A stretch of DNA of 7,982 nt from Alphaproteobacteria bacterium (GCA_024279745.1 JAJRRE010000315.1:1-7982); one strand, 5' to 3'. Shown: positions 1 through 6,022, numbered from the stretch's first letter. The notes: a model not told the origin generated them from the sequence alone. Made by a program: numbers and translations.

Positions 1-1
1 G

Positions 2-2185
2 GGCGAGCGGGTTGAATCGGGGATCGAGCATCTCAAAGACATCCAATGGCAACAACGCGAAACCGAATCCCGCTACCGCGATTTGCTGGATCATCAACAA
101 GAGATCGTGCTGCGCCGCGACGTTGCCGGGACTTTGACTTATATAAATCGTGCAGGCTGCAATACGTTTCTTGTCGAGAGCAAAGATATACTGGGTAAAG
201 CATTCCGGCCGCACGTATTGGAAGGGGGCGAGCCTGATCCATTGCGGCTCGATGGCACCGGTTCGCAGCGCGATTATGTGCAATTGATCAAAACCGCCCA
301 TGGCCCGCGCTGGCTCAGTTGGAAAGATCAGGTGGTTCGCGGCTCACAGGGCGCCTGCAATGAGATCCAAACTGTCGGCCGGGATGTCACCGAGCAAGTG
401 CATATGCAGCTGGAGTTGAGTGAGGCTCGCGATCAGGCTGAGGCAGCAAGTCAGGCCAAGTCGCGGTTTCTGGCGGCGATGAGCCATGAAATTCGCACCC
501 CCATGAACGGCATTATCGGGATGGCACAGCTTCTCAATGAGACCCGCCTGAGCGCCGAGCAGCACACGTTTGCCCAGGCCATTGATAGCTCCGCCAATAC
601 TTTGTTGTCGTTGATCGATGAAATTCTCGATTTTTCAAAGATAGAATCCGGCAAATTGATTTTGCAAAGCAAGCGGTTTTGTATCTTTAAATGCGTGCAG
701 GATGTTGTTGAACTGTTGGCGCCGCCGGCGCATGAAAAGGGGCTGGAGCTTGCCTGGGCTATCGATCCGTCTTTGCCGACCTGGGTAAATGGCGACAAAG
801 CACGGCTGCGTCAAATCATTATGAATCTGGTCGGCAATGCGGTGAAGTTTACCGATCAGGGCGGTGTTTTAATCACTGTCGGGCGCGGCCGGATGGAAAG
901 AGATGAAGGCGAGGAAAAAAACCGTCTTGCTGTGAAAATTACCGTAACCGACACCGGGATCGGCATGAGCGAAGAAAGTATGGGGCGCCTATTTGCCGAA
1001 TTTGAACAAGCAGACATCTCCCATAGCCGCCGGCAAGGGGGAACGGGATTAGGATTGGCTATTTCGCGCCGGTTGGCCAAAGCCATGCATGGCGATATCA
1101 GTGTGACCAGCGCGGAAGGCGATGGAGCTGTATTCACAATTGATGTGGTGTTGGATTGCGATCAAGCGTCGGAACAGGCCATTGTGTTACGCCCAAAATA
1201 CTCGCACATATTGCTTGCGATTTCCCAACCCATGCAGCGCCGCGCCATGCAGCTTATGCTGGAAGGTGTCGGAATAGCGGTTGAGGAAACCAGGCTATCG
1301 CAGGCTGGTCAGTTGCTGCATCATGCGGCGCAGGAAGGTTTGCCATTTGATGCCATTATAACGGATGGTTGCGATGATCATGCCGCAGCTTGCAGGCTAT
1401 TGAAACTGGCCCGCAGGCTGAACTGCGAGCGCGACGTGCGTGCGATTGTGTTGCTCGATCCAAAAAATCGCTCATGCATGGCAAGATTTAGAAATTCGGG
1501 TTTTGATGCTTTTTTAATTCGTCCCGTACGGCCACAGTCTTTGCTGGCTCAGTTGGGGATTGGTATTGATGGAGCAGAAGCGCCGCCGCGGGGAATCCCG
1601 ATCAAGGCCGTCCAGCGTCCAAACAGCAACATTGCTTCGCGGTGGCGTGAGGCAAGGATTTTGCTGGTCGAGGACAATACAATCAACGCATTGCTGGCAA
1701 AACGTATGTTGCAGCATATCGGTTGTACAATATGTTTGGCCAAAGATGGGGTTGAGGCTGTTGAGCAAATGCGCGCCGTGCTGAATGGGACAGTTGAGCG
1801 ATTTGACCTGATCTTGATGGATATGCGGCTGCCGCGCCTGGATGGCTTGACGGCGACGCGCAAAATTAAAGCAATGTTTGCGGATGCGAATGCACATAGG
1901 GGCGCATATGCTGATACGGGCCAATTTAGAAAAACCATTCCAAATGCAAATGAGCCGGTCAGCTGCAACAAAATATTGCCGCCAATCGCGGCGTTGACCG
2001 CAAACGCTTTTGCTGAGGATCGGGACAATTGCCTGAATGCGGGAATGGATGATTATCTTGCCAAGCCGTTTGTACGGGCCGCGCTTGAGGCATTGCTGCA
2101 AAAATGGTGCGGTGCTGAAGGGGATGCTGATGGTGTGGAAGCGTCCGGGCAGAATGAGCGGTTGCACAAGATAGGAAATGTCTGA
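2..2185 (+). CDS. Hybrid sensor histidine kinase, PAS-HisKA-HATPase-REC-REC (5' partial)
   Basis: A two-component hybrid kinase that would autophosphorylate on histidine and pass the phosphate to its own receiver. The frame is open to the left edge and reads a charged helix running into a PAS domain (E-SRYRDLLD), so the TTG at 83 is not the true start. Residues are counted from position 2. PAS covers about 22-140. The HisKA H-box SHEIRTP has the phospho-acceptor His162. HATPase_c shows the N-box (N275, N279), G1 box DTGIGM (317-322), an FEQAD F-box and G2 box GGTGLGLA (346-353). A first receiver (about 400-520) keeps Asp455 but lacks the acidic pair, the Thr/Ser and the Lys (Arg507 instead), so it is probably not phosphorylated. 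The second receiver is canonical: E557/D558, D607, T666, K688, but D607 to T666 spans 59 residues, about 27 more than usual. No HPt domain follows, so a separate phosphotransfer protein is likely. Signal and target are unknown; any membrane segments lie outside the window. Confidence 0.93.
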   Translation, partial: GERVESGIEHLKDIQWQQRETESRYRDLLDHQQEIVLRRDVAGTLTYINRAGCNTFLVESKDILGKAFRPHVLEGGEPDPLRLDGTGSQRDYVQLIKTAHGPRWLSWKDQVVRGSQGACNEIQTVGRDVTEQVHMQLELSEARDQAEAASQAKSRFLAAMSHEIRTPMNGIIGMAQLLNETRLSAEQHTFAQAIDSSANTLLSLIDEILDFSKIESGKLILQSKRFCIFKCVQDVVELLAPPAHEKGLELAWAIDPSLPTWVNGDKARLRQIIMNLVGNAVKFTDQGGVLITVGRGRMERDEGEEKNRLAVKITVTDTGIGMSEESMGRLFAEFEQADISHSRRQGGTGLGLAISRRLAKAMHGDISVTSAEGDGAVFTIDVVLDCDQASEQAIVLRPKYSHILLAISQPMQRRAMQLMLEGVGIAVEETRLSQAGQLLHHAAQEGLPFDAIITDGCDDHAAACRLLKLARRLNCERDVRAIVLLDPKNRSCMARFRNSGFDAFLIRPVRPQSLLAQLGIGIDGAEAPPRGIPIKAVQRPNSNIASRWREARILLVEDNTINALLAKRMLQHIGCTICLAKDGVEAVEQMRAVLNGTVERFDLILMDMRLPRLDGLTATRKIKAMFADANAHRGAYADTGQFRKTIPNANEPVSCNKILPPIAALTANAFAEDRDNCLNAGMDDYLAKPFVRAALEALLQKWCGAEGDADGVEASGQNERLHKIGNV

Positions 2186-2222
2186 TTATGTTGCCCTTCG
2201 TCGGTGCTGAACGGCCATTGTC

Positions 2223-2262
2223 AGCACGGCAGCACGGCAGCACGGCAGCACGGCAGCACAGC
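2223..2262. repeat. Octanucleotide tandem array AGCACGGC x5
   Basis: Four perfect head-to-tail copies of AGCACGGC (2223-2254) are followed by a fifth with one change, AGCACAGC (2255-2262). The array starts 37 bp after the kinase stop codon and lies in no gene. Near-perfect copies suggest recent slipped-strand expansion, so copy number may vary between strains. The first unit overlaps the right arm of the 2204-2227 inverted repeat. Confidence 0.95.
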
Positions 2263-2503
2263 GGCCCGCACTATGGTTTGGGCGCAGGACGAAGCGCAAA
2301 TTCCTTTTCGCAATTGCGGCACGCATGGCGCCCGATAGAGTGCTAATTGCCTAATCTGGTGATTGCAGCGGCCTGGCAGTTTCATTAGCAGGCCTTAGGT
2401 TGCGAAACTTTGTTGTGTGGGCAAAGAGCTGATACACAAGCAAAGTAGAGCAAGGCAGAGCATTTGGGCGCAGAATAGTTTCCCGCAAGCATGGTTTCTC
2501 AGC

Positions 2504-2508
2504 AAGGG
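2504..2508 (+). promoter_or_regulatory. Ribosome binding site of olsB
   Basis: AAGGG lies 7 nt before the ATG at 2516. It is the only good Shine-Dalgarno sequence near any in-frame start of this gene, and it decides the start: the GTG at 2417 and the ATG at 2624 have nothing comparable. Confidence 0.65.
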
Positions 2509-2515
2509 ATGTGGA

Positions 2516-3442
2516 ATGAGGTCTGGAAGGACCGGCAGCAAAGGTTGGCATAGGCGCCAATTTTCCAAGCGGAATGTGCGGGGGCCCTTGGGCTCCCAGA
2601 ACTCCTTGGGCACCTTGGGGTCGATGACTGTTCGTCTGGCAAGATCCAATCGAGATGTTCGGCTGGCGCAGCGTCTGCGTTATGCGGTCTTTTTTGAGGA
2701 AATGGCGGCCCGGCCTGGCATGGCTGCCCGCATGCGCCGCCGCGATGAAGATGAATTCGACGCCTTGTGTGATCATCTGCTTGTCGAAGATCGTAGTCCC
2801 GGCTCACCGCGCAGCCAGGCTGGTTTCCGCAACGCACCGCGCGATCCCCTGGTGGTGGGGACCTACCGCGTGCTCACGGATGACGCGGCGCGGCGCGGCA
2901 GGCAACAATTTTATACGCAACGCGAATTTGATGTTGCGGGATTGATGGCCCGCAAGGGAGCGGGCAAACGGTTCATGGAGCTGGGGCGGTCCTGTGTTAT
3001 GGCGCCCTATCGCAATAAGCGGACGGTTGAGCTGTTATGGCAAGGCGCGTGGACCTATGTGCGCCAGCACAAGGTCGATGTCATGATTGGCTGTGCCAGT
3101 TTTGCCGGGACTGATCCTGCGGCTCATGCCTTGGCTTTGAGTTTTTTGCATCACCACGCCCGGGCGCCGGCTGAATGGTCTGTGCGTGCTCATCCGGCGC
3201 TCTATTGCCCGATGGATCTGCTACCGGTGGACCAGATTGACGCGCGCGCCGCCTTGCGGGCCCTGCCACCCTTGATCAAGGGCTATCTACGTCTTGGTGC
3301 TTTTGTCGGCGATGGCGCGGTTATCGATCACCATTTTGGCACGATTGATGTTTTGATTATTTTGCCCGAAAGCCGCATTGATCCGCGCTATTTCAACCAT
3401 TTTGGAGCGCCCGATGAGCTGACATCACCGGGGCGTGCTTGA
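2516..3442 (+). CDS. olsB: L-ornithine N-alpha-acyltransferase (OlsB), GNAT-like
   Basis: The family transfers a 3-hydroxyacyl group from acyl carrier protein to the alpha-amino group of ornithine, giving lyso-ornithine lipid, which an OlsA-type acyltransferase then completes into a phosphorus-free membrane lipid. The 308-residue product matches the family from about residue 31 to near its end: the LGS-MTVRLA lead-in, RLAQRLRYAVFFEEM, FMELGRSCV (153-161) followed by a KRTVELLW helix, GCASFAGTDP (from 192), PPLIKGYLRLG (from 251) and an FGT-DVLIILP end strand. The fold is the GNAT-like OlsB domain (Pfam Acetyltransf_5). No signal peptide is visible. The ATG at 2516 is chosen for its AAGGG site; a start at 2624 would cut the LG-LGS lead-in that homologues share. 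Residues 1-24 are basic and not recognisable, and residues 25-36 come from a 9-bp repeat. No olsA is nearby. The gene stands alone between two large gaps, so it probably has its own promoter. I see no Pho box. Confidence 0.9.
   Translation: MRSGRTGSKGWHRRQFSKRNVRGPLGSQNSLGTLGSMTVRLARSNRDVRLAQRLRYAVFFEEMAARPGMAARMRRRDEDEFDALCDHLLVEDRSPGSPRSQAGFRNAPRDPLVVGTYRVLTDDAARRGRQQFYTQREFDVAGLMARKGAGKRFMELGRSCVMAPYRNKRTVELLWQGAWTYVRQHKVDVMIGCASFAGTDPAAHALALSFLHHHARAPAEWSVRAHPALYCPMDLLPVDQIDARAALRALPPLIKGYLRLGAFVGDGAVIDHHFGTIDVLIILPESRIDPRYFNHFGAPDELTSPGRA
2588..2623 (+). repeat. In-frame 9-bp tandem repeat in the 5' end of olsB
   Basis: Four consecutive 9-bp units, TTGGGCTCC, CAGAACTCC, TTGGGCACC and TTGGGGTCG, encode LGS-QNS-LGT-LGS (residues 25-36). 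The second unit is diverged, and CCTTGGG recurs at 2586, 2604 and 2613. Copy changes here would keep the frame and alter only the length of the N-terminal lead-in. Confidence 0.75.
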
Positions 3443-3458
3443 TGTTGACAGATCATCC

Positions 3459-3513
3459 GGACAAAATTGCCGCGCTTTTATACCAATCTTCGGCGATAGC
3501 GGCCGTTTTGTCC
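3459..3513. terminator. Terminator-like inverted repeat after olsB
   Basis: Two 15-nt arms, 3459-3473 (GGACAAAA-tt-GCCGC) and 3499-3513 (GCGGC-cg-TTTTGTCC), match at 13 of 15 positions around a 25-nt loop. The A-run, GC stem and T-run order is that of a bidirectional intrinsic terminator. It begins 17 nt after the olsB stop, where one is expected. The long loop and short GC core make it weaker than a textbook case. The outer arms contain the TTTTGTCC word found again before the permease gene, so a mobile-element or protein-binding origin is an alternative. Confidence 0.45.
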
Positions 3514-3778
3514 CCAACTAAGGCACATGTTGCACTGCAGTAATTTTGCTTTATCTTGTGATTGAAGTCGATTTTACCAGGATGCCTGGAGCGGGTCTGG
3601 TTTAAGTGGAATCAGATTTATGTGGCGGGGCAGCTTCTTCCTTCATTGCCCAAGGTTCCGTTTCGTAATTTCGATGAAAGCGAAGGGTTTTCATCTCAAC
3701 CGATCAGGCTGTAGTGCCAAAATTATTATAGTCTGGCGCGGGATGTTTGGTGCGATGCGGCGTGCAGAAGTCAGGCAA

Positions 3779-3783
3779 GAGGG
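3779..3783 (+). promoter_or_regulatory. Ribosome binding site of ecm
   Basis: GAGGG ends 9 nt before the ATG at 3793. It supports that start over the GTG at 3874, whose only purine run (GGGAG, 3867-3871) is 2 nt away and too close. An out-of-frame ATG at 3785 is also too close to this site. Confidence 0.6.
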
Positions 3784-3792
3784 AATGACAAC

Positions 3793-5853
3793 ATGGGCAA
3801 GACGGAGCACAGCGGGACACAAAGCGGGCAGAATAAGCCCAGCAACAGCAACAGCAACAGCGGGGCGGGAGCTGTGAGCAAACCGCGCCCGCGTGATCGG
3901 CCCTGGATCATTCGCACTTATTCGGGGCATTCCACAGCCGCTAAATCCAATGCGCTCTATCGGGCAAATCTGGCCAAGGGGCAAACAGGTTTGTCGATAG
4001 CCTTCGATCTGCCGACCCAGACGGGCTATGATTGCGATCATGTATTGGCGCGCGGCGAAGTGGGCAAGGTCGGCGTGCCCGTCAGCCATATCGGCGATAT
4101 GCGTGCGCTGCTTGATGACATTCCGTTAGGGCAAATGAATACGTCCATGACCATCAACGCCACGGCGGCGTGGTTGTTAGCGCTTTATATCGCCGTTGCC
4201 GACGAGCGCGGTGTGGCGCGAGCCGATCTGACCGGGACAATCCAGAACGATATTATCAAGGAATATCTGTCGCGCGGCACCTATGTCTTTCCGCCCGAGC
4301 CCTCCTTGCGGCTGATCACCGATACAATCGTTTTTTCCCTGGCTGAAATGCCAAAATGGAACCCGACGAATGTATGCTCCTATCATTTGCAGGAAGCGGG
4401 GGCGACGCCAGTGCAGGAGCTGGCATACGCATTGGCCATCGCCGAAGCGGTGCTCGATGGTGTGAAGGCGTCAGGAAAAGTGCCCGATGATGCGTTTCCT
4501 GCAGTTGTTGGACGCTTGTCGTTCTTCGTCAATGCGGGTCTGCGGTTTATTACCGAAATGTGCAAAATGCGCGCTTTCACTGAATTATGGGATGAGATCT
4601 GCCGCACGCGCTACGGCGTCGAAGATCCCAAACTGCGTCGGTTCCGCTATGGTGTGCAGGTCAACTCATTGGGGCTGACGGAGCAGCAGCCAGAAAACAA
4701 TGTCTATCGAATTTTGCTGGAAATGCTGGCCGTCACCTTGTCGAAAAAGGCGCGCGCCCGGGCGGTGCAATTGCCGGCCTGGAATGAAGCGCTGGGGTTG
4801 CCGCGCCCCTGGGATCAGCAATGGTCGCTGCGATTACAGCAGATTGTCGCGCATGAAACCGATATCCTCGATTATGACGATATATTTGATGGCTCGGTCG
4901 AGATCGAAGCCAAAGTGGATCTGTTGAAGAAGCAGGCAATGGCTGAGTTGGAGATAATCCGCGAAAAAGGCGGTGCGGTTGCCTCGATCGATTATATGAA
5001 GCGCCGATTGGTGGAAAGTAATGCGGTGCGTCTGGCGGCAATCGAAAGCGGCGAACAGACCGTGGTTGGCGTCAATAAATGGCGCGACAGCGAGCCTTCA
5101 CCTCTGTCATCTGGCGGCGAGACTGCGATATTGGCACTTGATGAAACGGTTGAAGCCGAGCAGATCGCGCAGCTTCAGGCTTGGCGAGCTGCGCGCGACG
5201 ATGGAGCGTTGACAGATGCGCTAGCGGATCTTGAGCAGGCTGCGAAAGAAGGCGGCAATATCATGGAGCCGTCAATTGCCTGTGCCAAAGCCGGCGTCAC
5301 CACCGGCGAATGGGCGTCTGTGCTGCGCGGTATATTTGGCGAATATCGGGCGCCAACGGGGGTGGCGGCAGCACGCTCAGTGGGCACCCATGGAGATCTT
5401 GACGAGGTGCGTGCGCGTGTAGAAGATTTATCGGAGCGGCTGGGCCGGCGCGTCAAATTCCTTGTTGGGAAGCCTGGTCTTGATGGTCATTCCAATGGCG
5501 CCGAGCAAATCGCTGTTCGGGCGCGCGACAGCGGTATGGACGTGGTTTATGAAGGTATTCGGTTGACGCCAAAGCAGATCGTGCGGGCGGCGGTTGAAGA
5601 AGATGTGCATGTAATTGGCTTGTCGATCCTGTCGGGCTCGCACGTACCTTTGGTGCGCGAAGTGCTCGACGAAATGCGGGCGCAGGGGCTTGGTGAGATA
5701 CCGCTTATTGTTGGGGGGATTATTCCCGCCTCCGATGGCCGCGTGCTCAAAGACTATGGTGTGGCGGCGGTTTATACGCCCAAAGACTTTCAGCTTAACG
5801 ATATCATGAGCGAGATTACTGAACTGGTCGAGGCAACGGCGATGCGAACTTGA
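3793..5853 (+). CDS. ecm: Ethylmalonyl-CoA mutase (Ecm/MeaA), adenosylcobalamin-dependent
   Basis: Family role: a carbon-skeleton rearrangement of (2R)-ethylmalonyl-CoA to (2S)-methylsuccinyl-CoA in the ethylmalonyl-CoA pathway, which assimilates acetyl-CoA where isocitrate lyase is absent. It acts in the cytoplasm. The 686-residue single chain is near normal length. The substrate-binding barrel has WIIRTYSGHSTA (from 38), FDLPTQTGYD (71-80), MNTSMTINATAAW (from 115), SYHLQEAGA with His198, and LTEQQPENN (ending at 303). These wordings are those of the Ecm/MeaA clade rather than methylmalonyl-CoA mutase (for example TINATAAW). The C-terminal B12 domain (about 550-685) carries D564-G-H566-S-N-G569, where His566 would be the lower cobalt ligand, then SGSH (614-617) and VGG (640-642). 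All key residues are present. Residues 1-34 are an unusual Ser/Asn-rich lead with SNSNSNS (17-23), absent from most relatives as I recall them; a GTG start at 3874 would remove it. The stop codon lies in an 8-bp tandem array. No ccr or other pathway gene is adjacent. Confidence 0.95.
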   Translation: MGKTEHSGTQSGQNKPSNSNSNSGAGAVSKPRPRDRPWIIRTYSGHSTAAKSNALYRANLAKGQTGLSIAFDLPTQTGYDCDHVLARGEVGKVGVPVSHIGDMRALLDDIPLGQMNTSMTINATAAWLLALYIAVADERGVARADLTGTIQNDIIKEYLSRGTYVFPPEPSLRLITDTIVFSLAEMPKWNPTNVCSYHLQEAGATPVQELAYALAIAEAVLDGVKASGKVPDDAFPAVVGRLSFFVNAGLRFITEMCKMRAFTELWDEICRTRYGVEDPKLRRFRYGVQVNSLGLTEQQPENNVYRILLEMLAVTLSKKARARAVQLPAWNEALGLPRPWDQQWSLRLQQIVAHETDILDYDDIFDGSVEIEAKVDLLKKQAMAELEIIREKGGAVASIDYMKRRLVESNAVRLAAIESGEQTVVGVNKWRDSEPSPLSSGGETAILALDETVEAEQIAQLQAWRAARDDGALTDALADLEQAAKEGGNIMEPSIACAKAGVTTGEWASVLRGIFGEYRAPTGVAAARSVGTHGDLDEVRARVEDLSERLGRRVKFLVGKPGLDGHSNGAEQIAVRARDSGMDVVYEGIRLTPKQIVRAAVEEDVHVIGLSILSGSHVPLVREVLDEMRAQGLGEIPLIVGGIIPASDGRVLKDYGVAAVYTPKDFQLNDIMSEITELVEATAMRT
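3841..3861 (+). repeat. Hexanucleotide repeat AGCAAC in the 5' end of ecm
   Basis: Three perfect AGCAAC units plus a final AGC encode alternating Ser-Asn (residues 17-23). The unit is a multiple of three, so slippage would only change the length of a probably disordered tail ahead of the catalytic domain. Confidence 0.85.
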
Positions 5854-5938
5854 GCGCTTGAGGATATGAGCGCTTGAGGCCTTGAGAACTTGAGACTTTG
5901 GGGACACGAGACCTTGAGGATATGAGGCCATGACGTCA
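5851..5938. repeat. Degenerate 8-bp tandem array starting at the ecm stop codon
   Basis: Eleven consecutive 8-bp units share the consensus TGAGNNCT: TGAGCGCT, TGAGGATA, TGAGCGCT, TGAGGCCT, TGAGAACT, TGAGACTT, TGGGGACA, CGAGACCT, TGAGGATA, TGAGGCCA and TGACGTCA. A possible diverged unit, TGCGAACT, precedes them at 5843. The first TGA is the ecm stop. The 14-bp string CTTGAGGATATGAG occurs at 5857 and again at 5913, pointing to duplication of sub-blocks. The last unit is the palindrome TGACGTCA. Confidence 0.85.
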
Positions 5939-5951
5939 CGCTAAAGCCAGG

Positions 5952-5983
5952 GTGCTGGTTGCCCGACAGCGCATAAAAGTTTT
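5952..5983 (+). terminator. Weak terminator candidate after ecm
   Basis: A six-pair stem, 5952-5957 (GTGCTG) with 5967-5972 (CAGCGC, including one G-U pair), has a 9-nt loop and is followed after 7 nt by TTTT (5980-5983). The T-run is short and displaced, and it belongs to a direct repeat, so this is only a candidate. Confidence 0.25.
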
Positions 5984-6017
5984 GTCCCGCCAGTTAACAG
6001 TTTTGTCCCTCCAGTTA
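5978..6017 (+). repeat. Two 19-bp direct repeats upstream of the permease gene
   Basis: AGTTTTGTCCCGCCAGTTA (5978-5996) and AGTTTTGTCCCTCCAGTTA (5999-6017) differ at one base and start 21 bp apart, two turns of B-DNA. They end 6 nt before the ribosome binding site of the next gene. That phasing would suit a regulator bound to one face of the helix. The word TTAACA (5994-5999) resembles a -35 box but has no good -10 partner at a workable distance. Remnant mobile-element terminal repeats are the other reading. Confidence 0.7.
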
Positions 6018-6022
6018 TTTGT

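Larger units (their letters stand above)
2186..2515. other. Intergenic region between the kinase gene and olsB
   Basis: No convincing gene is present. It holds, in order: a 7-bp inverted repeat GTGCTGA (2204-2210) / TCAGCAC (2221-2227) with a 10-nt loop and no T-run; an octanucleotide array (2223-2262); a perfect 10-bp palindrome CGCAATTGCG (2309-2318); and a 6-bp stem GGCCTG (2370-2375) / CAGGCC (2389-2394), loosely extended by CTAA (2351-2354) / TTAG (2395-2398). Either stem could end kinase transcription, but neither has a proper U-tract. The best promoter-like pair for olsB is TTGTTG (2410-2415), 17 bp, TACACA (2433-2438), which matches the consensus poorly. The olsB frame stays open upstream to a GTG at 2417, but that start has no ribosome binding site. 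Confidence 0.6.
3443..3792. other. Intergenic region between olsB and ecm
   Basis: 350 bp without a convincing gene. After the terminator-like inverted repeat (3459-3513), the rest should carry the ecm promoter and leader. A weak pair TTGCAC (3530-3535), 16 bp, TATCTT (3552-3557) and a lone extended AT box TATAGT (3727-3732) are the best candidates, neither strong. A perfect 7-bp inverted repeat GATGAAA (3673-3679) / TTTCATC (3689-3695) with a 9-nt spacer could be an operator. An 85-codon frame from ATG 3620 runs into ecm but has no family resemblance and I treat it as chance. No cobalamin riboswitch core is recognisable by eye. Confidence 0.55.

Noticed and set aside
83..85. TTG as the start of the kinase gene
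   Set aside because: The frame is open to the window edge and the residues before it (E-SRYRD) read straight into the PAS domain, so the gene begins outside.
1514..2167. A 217-codon frame on the minus strand opposite the kinase gene
   Set aside because: It lies wholly antisense to a well-conserved receiver region and reads no recognisable domain; typical shadow of a coding sequence.
2223..2262. CRISPR array or origin iterons
   Set aside because: The units are 8 bp with no spacers, and no replication or cas gene is nearby; it is a simple tandem repeat.
2186..2515. PhoB box upstream of olsB, expected if ornithine lipid is induced by phosphate limitation
   Set aside because: No pair of CTGTCAT-like half-sites at 11-bp spacing is present; TTGTCAG near 2219 is single.
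3514..3792. Cobalamin riboswitch ahead of the B12-dependent ecm gene
   Set aside because: I could not find a B12-box-like core or the expected long structured leader; B12-using enzymes are also less often controlled this way than B12 synthesis or uptake genes.
3620..3877. An 85-codon plus-strand frame starting before and overlapping ecm
   Set aside because: It ends inside ecm in another frame, its product resembles no family, and its only support is an ATG; ecm's own start is better placed.
3691..4089. A 132-codon minus-strand frame opposite the start of ecm
   Set aside because: It is antisense to conserved Ecm motifs and its protein has no features of its own.
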